From positions 41,818-105,817 of the forward strand of contig JAOVVO010000242.1 of NCBI GenBank assembly GCA_028564675.1: a DNA stretch of 64,000 nt, given 5' to 3'. Positions 48,645 through 61,021 of this stretch are shown piece after piece. Source of the stretch: Onchocerca lupi. Lineage: Eukaryota > Nematoda > Chromadorea > Rhabditida > Onchocercidae. The notes below the pieces were generated by a model. It saw only the letters and a program-made list of their open reading frames with translations. It was not told where the DNA came from and did no database searches. Position 1 is the stretch's first letter, and every line of letters begins with the position of its first letter. The translations under genes and the position numbers were made by a program.

Positions 48645-50430
48645 GGAAAATATAAAAATGTTTCACATAATGAAACAGCTATTTCAATTCAAATCCAACC
48701 TTCAATTTTTTTTGTGTTAAATCAGGAAGATTCAATTCCTTCTTACATTTCATTTTATCAATATTTCTCTTCCTCTTCTTCTCTCTCTTTCTCTCTCTTT
48801 TTTTATCTAATAATGAAAATTAAATTTCTCTTAAATTTGCATAATAATACTTTTCTTTCTTTTTTAATAATCAATTATATTTTTGTCTCCTTTTTGAGGA
48901 GAGAAAGAAAGAAGGATAAGGGAAATGAATGAAAAGGAAAAAAATTATAATTTGAAAAACTGAAGAAAAATGCTGAAAATATGTCTCGTCCTTTCTTTCT
49001 TTCTTATTTTTGCTATTGTTTGAAGAAAAAGTTGATGACAAGAAATATGCCCATCCACACATGATAAATGTAATTTCGTTGACGCAAATGATAGATAGAG
49101 GCGTTATCGATGAGTTTTTTTCCGGAAAATATTTGCGATTTTCTGATTGAAATATTTTTTAAAAGTGAAAAAATTATCTTTTGATTCGAATTTTACAATG
49201 CATCACTGCTTGTAATCCCACAATTCAAATTTGGTTATAATCATTTTAGATATCTTTTATTGGAATCTTCTTAGTAATGAAGTTTGTCATGATAAATTTG
49301 TTTCTTTTTTTTTTTTTTTTTTTTAAATAATAGTTTTCTCTTTTAATGTTGAAATTTTTTATACTCTTCCAGTTTAGTTTTAGCTCAAATATTGATCAAA
49401 TTCCTTGAAAAACATCAATTTCTTACTATTCAGGTAGTAAATTAAATTGGAGAAAAATTCAAACGATATAGCCATAAAGTTTCTTTGGGAGATTCAAATG
49501 ATAGTTTTGATATCTTGAATGAAATCGTCTAAATTATCCTTTGATTCTTGAAGAATATTAAAATGAATTACTTATTTAATTATTTATTTAAAGGGAATTG
49601 GTTATTCTTATTTAATGTGCAACAACGCGAATTAATTTTTATCGGTTGCCGATGATAAGTGAATGATTATCCCATCAGTGAATGGTCACCATATCATTTT
49701 TTAAAATGATCAAAAAAATGATCACATTTTGGATTCAAATTATTATAAATTTGAAAATGAAAATATCTACTGATATATTATTATTTACAATTAATGATCG
49801 TAACAATCTAAATTGATTAAAATTTAGAAATAAAATAAGTTTAATAGAAGTGAAAGAAATTTTTTTTTTTTTTTATTGTGCAAAACATGAAAATGTCATA
49901 AATTAATGAATAAGTTAGATATTACTAAATAATCTGAGCTATCCGTGAAGTTTATCAAATTATCGCTTATATAATATGCAAATAAGTCTTCATAGTAATT
50001 ACATTTAAATATTAATGATATATGACATGCTAAATAGAAAAATTTTCTCAGATTAATTTAGCAAGTCAAATTATGTTACAGTTAATTCATGTCGTGCTTC
50101 TTTCCAATTATTCGTATTTATTGGACAATATAATTATTTAACTGATATTATTGCATATACTTCGAATTATTTCTCTTATAAATCCAAAAAACATAGAATG
50201 TAGGACAAGGGCATTTATGCATGAAATTGTCCAAAAAAAAAAACTTTAAAAAAACTTTAAAAAAAACAACCGATTTCGAAATTTTTGTTCTATTCAATTA
50301 CCAACATAAACAATTATCGCTGAAATCGCGAGGATAAAAGAAGAAAATCAGTGATTGCTTTATTTTAAATTTGACATTGAATATTTGCTGTAATTAATTG
50401 TGAAATCATTTTTTCATCATACGCTAACAA

Positions 50431-50600
50431 AGGCGCATACTCTCGCGACAACAAAGGAGCTTTCTTGTAGCCTGAAAAATGATATCAGGCTCCTCCATTC
50501 ACGAAGAAGAAGCGCGTCCTGAGCGCAAAAATCATTGCAAAGGATGGGCAGCCATGAGCTCGGTGGGATGGTCCAGCTCATGGTATTTGAATTTTTCTTT
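50431..50600 (+). ncRNA. GC-richer patch with stem-loops, candidate structured RNA
   Basis: In a region of about 30 percent GC, this stretch is close to half GC. It shows a perfect 7-bp stem (AGCCTGA 50,469-50,475 with TCAGGCT 50,485-50,491) and a perfect 9-bp stem (CCATGAGCT 50,552-50,560 with AGCTCATGG 50,575-50,583), then a T-rich stretch with T5, as at an RNA polymerase III terminator. I match it to no known RNA family. It could instead be an exon: an ATG at 50,480 opens 43 codons, ending near 50,610. Strand is uncertain. Confidence 0.3.
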
Positions 50601-50733
50601 TATTGCATAACTATATCTACTTTTTTTCGTGTTATGAAAGTAGTCTCTTTGATATTATCAAAATTTTATTGTTGATATAACTGTTACTGATATAATTGCT
50701 GCATTCATTGATTAACAAATTTATCATAATAAA

Positions 50734-50755
50734 GATTTAATCACCTAAGTTTGAG
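50734..50755 (+). other. SL1-like 22-mer
   Basis: This 22-base stretch, ending AAGTTTGAG, agrees with the nematode SL1 spliced leader at 19 of 22 positions and over its full length. The next bases (TTTGAG) are not the GT donor of an SL RNA gene. It may be the leader of a retroposed mRNA or chance. A small open frame without stops follows for about 35 codons, and an A-rich stretch lies near 50,895. Confidence 0.35.
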
Positions 50756-51523
50756 TTTGAGATTCGTTTCCAAGTGAATGAAACAAGAAAATTAAAGAAA
50801 TCTGTGAGAACCGAAAAGCAGAATATACCCCTACAATTTTATCACGGTCAAAAGAAATAGCGGCACAGGACTGCATGTTATGCAATCCTTAAAATAAAAT
50901 AAAATACAAAAACTTTAGAAATTGGAATGTCTTCATTGCTAGTAAAATATAAATTAATTCACTACACTACAAATTTATCGATTTAACCAGAATTAATTGC
51001 ATTATGACTAGTTTATCCATATAAATACATATCAAATTTGAAAGTTAAGTTTGGATGAAGTGAAATTATTCGTGTTCGTCAGCGATATTTATGTTTGTCA
51101 ACGCAATTTTTCCCATCGCTTCAATTTTGAAAAAATTAACATCGCTTCAATTTTGAAAATGTGGAAAAACTAAAGTTAAATCAAGTAAAACTGTACAGAA
51201 AATATTGTATTTGTTTCTTCATACGCTAATTTTCATAGTACAATGTAGCAGCTCAAATAATTTTATTCAGTGTAAAGGATTAAAAATAACGCTAAACTTT
51301 GATTGCATAACTTTTCCTCATTATTATACATAAATTGCAACTTCAATCTGAACAAAATTTATACGCATGAGCATTCAATAATTCGTACAATTACGAATTA
51401 CAAAAATAATTGAGTAGTCTCTGTGAAATCTCTATTCCACAAATTTCACTCTGTAACTTCGTTTTCATTTATTGCATTAGAAGATTCATATCGGTAAAAA
51501 AATTTGTAAAATGAAAAAAGGAA

Positions 51524-52772
51524 AAAAAAAAAACTTTGTTATATAGAAGGTCGTTTTGCACATTGTAATCAAGTTTTGCTATCTATGCAGATGATCGTTT
51601 TACCGAAAAATTTTTACAGATTACTCAAATTCGTCCGATTTTGAAACTTTTCCATGAATTTGTTTTTCTTTTTATGTTTGAATTCGCAATGTCCCCTCAG
51701 AGTTAATTTTGTTTCATAAGAATGATATAAAGGAACAAGAATGGAAACAAGTCAAAGAGCAAAGATTTAATAAAATATTATTGAAATTGCAAGTTTAATA
51801 CAAAATATCCATCAGCAGATTATTCGTGTGTCGATAATTGATTTGGATCTTCATAAATGATAAGAAATCTTCCAGAAAACGGATCAACAAAAGACGGTGG
51901 ATGATGTCGAAAAGCATTATCGAGAATGACTAATTGGCAAATTCATTAAATAAATTTATAATAATGTCGTGCACATTTCCAATTTTAAACAGAATGCGCA
52001 ATTATGAAAGATATCTGTTATTGTTACTTTATTTGTCTAAAATCGATTAAAAATATTTCAGGCATAGCAATGCATACAATAGCTTTATCAGCATCTGCAT
52101 ATTTCGGACTTTGTCAAGAAATCATGTATGAGGCATATGGGAAGCATACTAAAGAAGCTATGTTTATGACTGTAAGTTGATAAACAGCAAATCTATGGGT
52201 TGAATTCTTAATGTCCAAATTTACAGCTTAGAGTTATTCAAAAAAGAACTGAATTATATGGAATTCTTGATGTCTTTACTTCGAAAAAATTGCCCTAATT
52301 ATTAAGCTATAAGAACTCATTTAAATCGTTCCGAAAATTCTTTTATCTTTCTAGCACTTGCTCATTGACATTATGATTTTTATACTGCACAATGAATTAT
52401 TTACCTAAATGCAATTATCGGAGTACGGTATCGAGTTTAAGCATATCTAATCTACAAAACTTTGTATTACAGTATGGCGCTTCATTGCCACTTTTCGCAT
52501 TTATGGGTGAAGATATTTATAAGTCAACTATTGCATTTTCACACAGTTATCCAATTGATATACTTGGCTTTCGTGTCCCACATATGTGGGCCTATCTTGC
52601 TGCCATATGTCTTCTACAGTATGTATTTTTTGATAATTTTCTATCGCCTTTGCATATACTGTGTTTTTCATTTAAAAATATTTCGAAAAATTTTATTGTC
52701 CTAAAGTAACTGATAAGAAAATATTAAAAGATGAAAGGAAATTCTTTGATAGAGTTTATTTATAGAATGTTA
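51524..52772 (+). pseudogene. Partial, broken copy of the SLC35B4-like gene (exons 5-7)
   Basis: Introns and exons match the intact gene downstream, from within intron 4 to within intron 7. Recognisable exons are 51876-51936, 52062-52171 and 52473-52618. Exon 5 carries TGA (51,927-51,929) where the intact gene has TGG, and its GC donor has changed from GCAAGT to GCAAAT. Exons 1-4 and 8 are absent. The protein pieces (GLCQEIMYEAYGKHTKEAMF; LGFRVPHMWAYL) remain well conserved, so the copy is fairly recent. It cannot encode a transporter. Confidence 0.85.
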
Positions 52773-54954
52773 TTTCTGTCGAAAATCGAAATATTCTCAG
52801 TATAAACGAAAAAAGAATTGTGTTGACAATTTGAGACCAGTAAAGAATCATCAAGAAAAAATAATGTATCTCGAACTATATTTTGATAATCTCGAAGTTA
52901 CTAGCAGAAATTGATTGCAATTGATCTGGAAGATCGCAACTCCGCAAAGAAAAAAAGTGGAAGAAGAAAAATATGCGGAAATGGTCAACGATGATATAGG
53001 TATTTTAAATTTAATAAATGTTAACAGAAATATTTATTCTTTTGATATATTCTTTTGCTTTTTAGATTTTACTACAATCCGGATAGCAGAAAACAAGATA
53101 TTTATTCAAAGCATCAGATCGGATGATAATTATGGAGTATCGGATCGGGAATAATTACAGAATACAAAAAAATTACAGAAAAAAGAAAATTTACAGAAAA
53201 AACAAAAAAGAAAAAAAGAAAATTTACAGAAAAAAAAAAATTTACAGAAAAAACAAACAAAACAAGTTTTATTTCAGATATATATTAGCACTTTCAGATA
53301 GCGGTGTTTCAGAATAGAAAGGGTAAAGAATCGCATAGAAAAATGAAAATTCTAGGTTCAATTCAGTTGCAGCAAATTTTACCAAATACAATTCCGATTT
53401 TGATTTTCAGTCAATCGATTCATCGATCCACCTATTTGTATATTCCATTCAAAAGTGTATCCTATACACCTACATCCTTGAGAAGAGAATGCATTCTATC
53501 AACAAAAAATGGGAAACGGCCCATCCGTTGATAATCAGTCGGACCTGTGGTATCGGCTATTCCGCTGCATTCCATTTAATCGAGAATCTCGGCAAACCTG
53601 ATTCGGAAATAGATGGCGGGGAAAAGGGTGGTTTTTGATGTATGTCGTAACGATCGATTGATCGATCACAGAAGATATGGGAAATAGTAGGTGGATGGTT
53701 GATTTTTCATTTTATGAAAAAATTTGTCAAATTTTCAAATTAGGAATCAGACGAATTTTTGGCGAAATTTATTAAAAATTTGACAATTTATGATAAAGAA
53801 AAAGTTCGATAGAAATTTGTTTTTCAACATATCGAAATCTATGTTTTGGCGAAAATTTATCGTGGTTATATCAGAATTTAATTCTATTTAATGGGAATTC
53901 AATTTTTTGGAATTTAATAAACAACTTGAAAAGCTGTTTCGCAAAATTCGTGGGACTTTGAATTATTTTTATTTTCTATTTTAAATCTGAGTTAAACTTG
54001 TTGTATTGCATCCGAATTTATGTTAATTTCTGATTATTTTTAATTAGAAGTGTCACTAAAATATTGAAAAATCCGGAATTCATAATTTCCTTAAGATTTG
54101 TCGAGATTCATGATGTTTTTGGTCATTCCTGGAAAACTTGAATTACTTTATTGAAGTTAAAATCGATGAAAGTTTTGTAGAAATATGAGTTTTATATTGC
54201 TTAATTCAATGAAAATTTTACAATCCAAAAAATGTTTTATTTATTTAAAGTTGTTTTTAATATTTTTTGAAAACTTTATTATGTCTTCGTTTCTTATATA
54301 TTGGTTTATATGATGTTGAAAGGGACTTTAACCTTGCTTAAAGGTTGATAATAATAAGGCTTTTTCTAAATTATCGAAAAATTTTATTAAAATTTTCAAC
54401 TAGTCTTTCTACTTGCATTATTACAGATATGATCAAAGATTTTTTCTTGCGATAGGCAAATTTATTTTAAAAATATTTGTATAATTCTGTTTCAGTTTCT
54501 GAATCCTTCATTCAAAAGTCTAAAAATGTTTTAAGAATTTATTAATTCTCTAATTTCAATTCTTGCATTTCTGAAGTTTTAAATAGCTGTTTTTCATCGT
54601 TTGCCAAATTTGATGTTATATTTTTAACAGTATTATCTCCACATTATCATTAAAAGACGGATTGGAAAGCCCAAAAATAACTTTTCATGAAATGTACTTT
54701 ATCTTCGTATCAGGCTTTCCAGTCAAATGTTTCAAGTCCACTGTATGTCATCTTATCATTTCGGCAGATTCTATCGTAACATTTTTCAGGTTAAAAGTTT
54801 ACAATATTCATGTTGAATTTCGATTAAGTAACGAAAGGATCTATTAATAAAAGGACAATGAAAGTAAATTCATAAGGAGCATACATTAATTAACGGAACA
54901 AGGAAGTATATTTACAAAATTAATTCCTTTCTAATTACAATTTAATTCCAGGAT
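52773..54954. other. Intergenic region upstream of the transporter
   Basis: Mostly AT-rich. It contains the 53,151-53,262 tandem repeat and a GC-richer island at about 53,400-53,640. On the minus strand of that island an ATG (53,573-53,575) opens 37 codons (middle part GPTDYQRMGRFPFFVDRM) ending at 53,462. This could be a small gene or the remnant of an exon, but I do not recognise it. The transporter promoter should lie at the right side. Confidence 0.4.
53151..53262 (+). repeat. Degenerate tandem repeat of AATTTACAGAAAAA
   Basis: At least five spaced units of the motif separated by A-rich filler. It produces misleading lysine-rich open frames. Confidence 0.75.
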
Positions 54955-57900
54955 ATGACAGCACCTTTGTATTGTATATCTGGTACATTGGCCAGTTGCA
55001 TTGGTTGCATGTATTTTGTGGAATCTATCGCCAAGTATAATTCTTCATTATTATAATTTTCGTTTACATTTCTCTTTCTTTCCCTGTTTTAAAACAGATT
55101 TCCATGAATAATTGCACAATATTTGGAAATATCCTGGCTTTTTTTGGCTTTCAGAAGAGAAAAACCTAAAACGTTGATTCGCTTGATTTTTTTAATGATT
55201 TTTTTTTTTTTTTTTTTAAATAATAGTGCCAAATTTTTTCCCAATCCAACATTCAAATTCATGAATGTTAGTTTAGTGAACTATTTCAACATAGCTTCAA
55301 GCTATATTCTCAACAAAACTAGTTTTAGTTGATGAAGTCAGAAATGTCTTATTTTTGTTTAAATTTTAAAAACTTCAAAAATTTAACAATTCAATCAATT
55401 TTTAAGGGAACAACCGAGTTCGATGAATTTGATGACTTTTTCGACTTTTCTCTTTATATCGTTGGAAGGACTGATTTTCACATCAAAATTTTTTACCGTT
55501 CCTCATAAAATTCCCATGCGGTATGTTGAAATTTTTGTTAATTTTATAAAATTCGAATCTTCTTTTTAATCAGCTAATTGGTTTTTTCGTAATAATTTTA
55601 GATCGTATTTCTTTGCAAATTCGAGTATAGCTTCAGTTATTAACTTGTAACTACTTTGTGTTTAAATCAAGCAAATTGTAAATTGAACGTTGCGTTTAAA
55701 CGTTTCGATGTTATTTATGATAATTGGACCAAGGGATTGATTAAAATAAATGGTTAACGTTTGAAATCGTAGGTTTCCTTCCGAAGAAGTCAGTAATTTC
55801 AATAAGTACTCGAATTCATAAATTTCGAACTTCTCAGTTTTAGAACTTACCAATTATCATCGATTAATCCTTCATATTATCTCTTTCTTCATTTTTCAGT
55901 GGTTATCTGCCAACAGTAATAACATTCTTTTTTGTCAATGTTATCAATAATCAAGCTTTGAATTTTCATGTTCCGGTCCCGTTACATATCATTTTTCGAT
56001 CAGTAAGTTATGTTTGTCTTAATATTATCATGTATTATCCACAATCACATAAGTTTTCTCGAAGTTTGGGTGATATAATATGCTTTAAAGAAAAAAAAAC
56101 TGAACTATTTTGATTGAGAATTAGTCAGAAAATGTTATGATCGTAATATAGGCATGCCTCTCTACAAAATGCTATGAATATGTTCGTTGAAAAGTCTAAT
56201 ATCATTATTGGCATTGTTTAATATCAACTGAACTGGTTCTTCAGGGTTCACTATTAGCTAGCTTAATTCTCACGAAAATATTACAAGGAAAACAGTACTC
56301 ACTGCGAAAATATTTGGCAGTTCTGTCGATCACGATTGGCATAATCATATGTACTACGGCTACCGCCCACATAGAGGTTGATATTCAAAAATACTTTAAT
56401 TTAAGAAAAAATTTCCATTTTTTATATTGGTAATTTTAAGATTTTTAGATTACCTAAGACTTAAATATGAGAGATTGTTGTAATGATTTCATGAGATAGT
56501 ATTGGCATTTTTTGTGTAACATCTCTATTAAATTAAAAAAAAAAAAAAAAGAAAAAACTCCGTAACTTATGAGATGATTTTGCACATTGTAATCAAATAA
56601 TGCCATCTATACAGATGGTCGTTTTTACCACAAAATCGTACAAATTGCTGATATTCTTCCGATTTTGAAACTTTTTACTTGGATTTGTTTTTTTTTTTCT
56701 CTTTTTTTATGTTTGAATACGCAATTTCTCCTAAGAGTCAGTGTTGTTTAGTAGGAATGATGTAAAGGAACAAGGATGGAAACAAGTCAGTGAGCGAAGA
56801 TTTAACAAAATATTATTGAAATTGCAAGTTTAATACGAAATATCCATCAGCAGACTATTCGTGTGTCGATAATTGATTTGGATTTTCGTAACTGATAAGA
56901 AATCTTCCAGAAAACGGATCAACAAAAGACGGTGGATGATGTCGAAAAGCACTATCGAGAATGGCTAATTGGCAAGTTCATTATATATCATTATATAGAT
57001 TTGTAATAATGTCATGCTTTTTCAATTTTAGACACAGGATGCACAATTATGAAAGATATCCGTTATTGTTATTTTATTTATCTAAAATCGGTTAAAAATA
57101 TTTCAGGCATAGTGATGCTTACGATAGCTTTATTTGCATCTGCTTATTTGGGAATTTGTCAAGAAACCCTGTATAAGGCTTACGGAAAATATACTGAGGA
57201 AGCGATGTTTGTAATTGTAAGTTGATAAACACAAATATCTGGGTTGAATTCTTAGTATCTGAATTTATAACTGCGATTATTCAGAAAGGAAGAATATATT
57301 GAATTCGTAATGTTTTTACATTTGAAGAAATTAGTTAATTATTAAACTATAAATTCTTTTATCTTTTTAGTACTTGCTGATTGACATTCATGATTTTTAT
57401 ACTGCGCAAAGAACTATTTACCTAAGTGCAAATATCGGAGTATAATACCGAGTTTAAGCATATCTATTCTACAAAGATTTTATTATAGCATGGCGCTTCA
57501 TTGCCACTTTTCGCATTTATGGGTGAAGATATTTATAAGTCAGCTATTGCATTTTCGCACAGTTATCCAATTGATATACTTGGCTTTCGTGTTCCACATA
57601 TGTGGGCCTATCTTGCTGCCACATGTCTTCTACAGTATGTATTTCTTGATAATTTTATATCGCCTTTGCATATACTGTGTTTTTCATTTAAAAATATTTT
57701 GAAAAATTTTATTGTTCTAAAGTAACTGATAAGAAAATGTTAAAAAATGAAAGGAAATTTTTTGCTAGAGTTTATTTATAGAATGTTTTTTCAATGAGAT
57801 TGTTTTGATTAAATATTCCGGTTTCCATCGAAAAAGTCAACGATAGCACAAAATATTATAGAAGTCGACGGTAGCATAAAAATGTTATTAATAATTTTGA

Positions 57901-58157
57901 TTAAATTAATTTCTAGATGGATGTGCATTAGTTTTATATATCGATTAAATGCTACATTTGAATCGTTAACGGTAACAATGGTTGTTACTGTACGGAAATT
58001 TCTTTCTTTACTCATTTCCATTCTTTGGTTTCGAAATTCGTTCACATTAGCCCATTGGATCGGTGCAGCATTGGTGTTTACTGGCATACTTGCATTTGCT
58101 GATATTTGGACTAACCCTACTGGTATAATGAAGGAAATAAAGGAAAAAAAATATTAA
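54955..58157 (+). CDS. SLC35B4: SLC35B4-type nucleotide-sugar transporter (UDP-xylose/UDP-GlcNAc family)
   Basis: Golgi/ER antiporter that brings UDP-sugars into the lumen for glycosylation; exact substrate is not shown by sequence. Eight exons: 54955-55034, 55407-55520, 55900-56002, 56245-56376, 56911-56971, 57107-57216, 57489-57634, 57917-58157; 328 residues, almost the length of the human protein. Hydrophobic spans alternate through the protein. Family blocks include FLFISLEGLIF, NNQALNFHVPVPLHIIFRSG, LGICQETLYKAYGKYTEEAM, LGFRVPHMW, and SLTVTMVVTVRKFLSLLISI with HWIGAALVFTG. The C-terminus (KEKKY) fits a KxKxx ER-retrieval signal. Start is an ATG three bases after TTCCAG (54,946-54,951), a likely trans-splice site. 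Exon 5 ends at a GC donor (GCAAGT). It is the intact parent or sibling of the broken copies on both sides. Confidence 0.93.
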
Positions 58158-60990
58158 CTGAATGATAGTTCACTCTTGAAATTTTTTCAGTGCTTGGAAT
58201 TTATGGTTAAATTTATAATTTTGCAATGAGCTTCTGTCAGGTCTCATATTTTCAATATTATATTGCCGTTATGACCATTTTTGTTTTGTAAAATTTGTTT
58301 ATTTCATATTTTGTAGAATTTTTTTATTTTCATTTGTTTATTCTTGGCGTATTTTGAAAAGCTGTGGAAAAGTAATAAAATACCATGCTTGTTTTGTATG
58401 TTATCTACAACAGGATATGATCTTCTGGTCTTTATTTGATCTGTTCAAAGAAACAACGTCGGAATTTCTTAATAGTAAGAAAAGCAGATTCTTTTCTTTC
58501 CTCTTTTTTTTTCTTTTAAGTGACAATTATTATTATTGTTCCAAAAGAATAATTTTAATGTGTTCGAAATCACACTTAAAGAAGTATAAATAAAGGGGAA
58601 AAAACTGATATTGTCGATATTTGTTCATTATATTTGTATTTTCATATTATCACTTGGATTGGGAAAAGTGCCGCAAAATAATATATATTGGACGTCGTGA
58701 AATGCCTACTTTTTTAAATCTCATTATCAGTTCTTATCAGTGTTTGTGATGTTATTGTTAGTAAATAACAATATTGCTCCAACTTCCTGAGAAAATATTT
58801 TGCTACATATTTTAATAATATTTAACATTTGATACTTCATATTTGTAAATTGTATATTCAGACTTTATAGTGAGATTTGTTAGCATTTTCATATAATTTA
58901 AATTTTGTAGGAAAATTGGGTAAAACAATGATTGGTACTTAGCTATAGATTATGTTTGCTGTCATATATTAAGTTATACAAGTTCTCTTTTCAAGATTAA
59001 AATATGCAAGAAAAATTTTAAAAAGAAGCAAGTTATAATTAATTTTCTGATATCAAAATTTGGGACATATCTCACTAAATTCATATTTAAGGGAAGAAGA
59101 GCAGAAATGATAAATATAAAAGTTCGACGAAATTAGTCTTCAAATGAAAATTATGAAAGTCTGATTATTTGTATTCTCCTTGATCATAATTGTTAAAGAT
59201 ATTTATTAGAATCAACCATGAAATCATTAATCTATCTTTCTTATTATTATCATATTTATTTAAAATTTTATTTATCTAAATAGAAATGAATTTTATAAAA
59301 TTTTAATTATAAGATATTCTATTGTTAGTTACCACTAAGATTTTCTGTTTCTTCAAAACTAATAATTGTTACTATAGAATGATAACTTAATTGATGATAA
59401 ATTCCTTTTTAAGTTTAACAACGAAGTAAAAAGTTGATTAAATTGAAAAGATTGATGAGCAACATTTGCAAAATCATAAAGATAATTTTAGAATAAGATT
59501 TTAATTTGAAACATTTTGGTTTCTACATTTTACTTAAATCTGAATTTTAAAATTAATCATACGCTTACTTGAAAAAATAAAGATACAGTCTTGTCTCAAA
59601 AAGCTCATAATAAAAGTTAGCTCAAAAATAAGAAAAATATTATTCGTAAAATTGTTTTTTATATTTAATCTAAACTTTGATCGATGTTCAATCTATTTAT
59701 CTTTATCAGTTTACTAACAGTATCTTAATTTTTGATTTTTGAGATAATCTATCAGCTTTAGTACCAAATTTGACAAAATTTCAATGGATTTATAATTTTT
59801 TTTTTTGAGTCAAATTAAAGATCAAGAACTTTTATTTAAAATTTATTAATAGCGATCAAATTGAAATTACATTCATTAAAGAAATTCGATTATGAAATTA
59901 GAAAATTTTTATGAGAAGAAATGTGACTTTTTTGAGTTACTTTTAAGATTAAAATTGAGAAATAATCCTAATTAATGAAATATTTTCCTCTATGATTAAT
60001 GTAACATTTAATTTAACTAAAATCTCTAATGATAATATGAATTAATCCGGAAAAGGTAGGAAATTTCGAAGGTAAAATATTTAAGGAATCAATTTTTATC
60101 GAATTACATAATTTGTTATGTAATTAGAATTCAAAAAATTTGACAGTTTATGATAATTGATATTTCATCACAGATGTTTTCAGAATATTTATGCATAAAA
60201 TGAATTTCATTCAAATTTACTATCAAGAGGATTATATATTTTTATATTTCCTTCTATTCTTTATTTCTACTTTATTTCTTCATTTGTTTTTTTTTTTTTT
60301 TTTTTTATTGAAAAAAATCTTCTGATCAAAGATTTTCCATTCTAATATGTAATTAATTAGTGAAAGAATGTTTCATTATAATTAACTACATGATGAAAAG
60401 TGATGCTAATATATAATATTACTATCCTATTGGTTTGCTTTATTCAATCATTTTAAATCGTTGAATTTTAATAATATGAATATCGAATTCACTTAAATGA
60501 ATATTATTTCTTTTTCCTTTCATCTTATCATATTTATGATAATCAAATATGTACTTATCATTTATCACATTTAAATTATGATACTGATGGCTTTTTTAGC
60601 AATGAAATAATCACAAAACATGAACTGTATAAAAAATTCTTCCATTGAAATTATACAGGATTTATTTTAAAAAGGATACTGTACGATGCTAACGGATCAA
60701 AGATTAATTATCAGAAACAAACCACCAATCATTTGTGTCAATGCAACATTACTTTTCTATCATCTTCCTTACTGTATCACTTGATGAAGATTCAATTACT
60801 ATGCTGTAGAACTTTTTCCATCGTCAATAATTTCAATTTTTTTAAAGCTAATTTTCCAACAAAAATTTCGGAAACGCAAAATGTTGGATTGTATGCATTA
60901 AATTATTCGAAAGAAAACTTTTCAAAAATAATCATTCTTGAAACTCATGCTTTTTTCGAATACAAAAGCATGCAGAAATGTCTATTATGC

Positions 60991-61021
<31 letters not shown>

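Larger units (their letters stand above)
42683..50430. other. Gene-poor stretch upstream of num-1
   Basis: Nearly 8 kb without a supportable exon on either strand. The short open frames here are AT-biased and lack splice signals. It carries the listed microsatellites, a TIR element, a perfect palindrome, homopolymers and a hormone-receptor-like direct repeat near num-1. The num-1 promoter should be at its left end. Confidence 0.55.

Noticed and set aside
52462..52704. Overlapping frames starting MYYSMALHCHFSH at 52,462, 57,490 and 63,408
   Set aside because: They are out-of-frame shadows of transporter exon 7 repeated in each copy.
51524..52772. Reading the left transporter fragment as alternative exons of the intact gene
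   Set aside because: It lies upstream of the first exon of the intact gene, carries a stop in exon 5 and lacks exons 1-4 and 8.
60733..61020. 95-codon plus-strand frame
   Set aside because: It ends in a T homopolymer read as poly-Phe and shows no motif or splice evidence.
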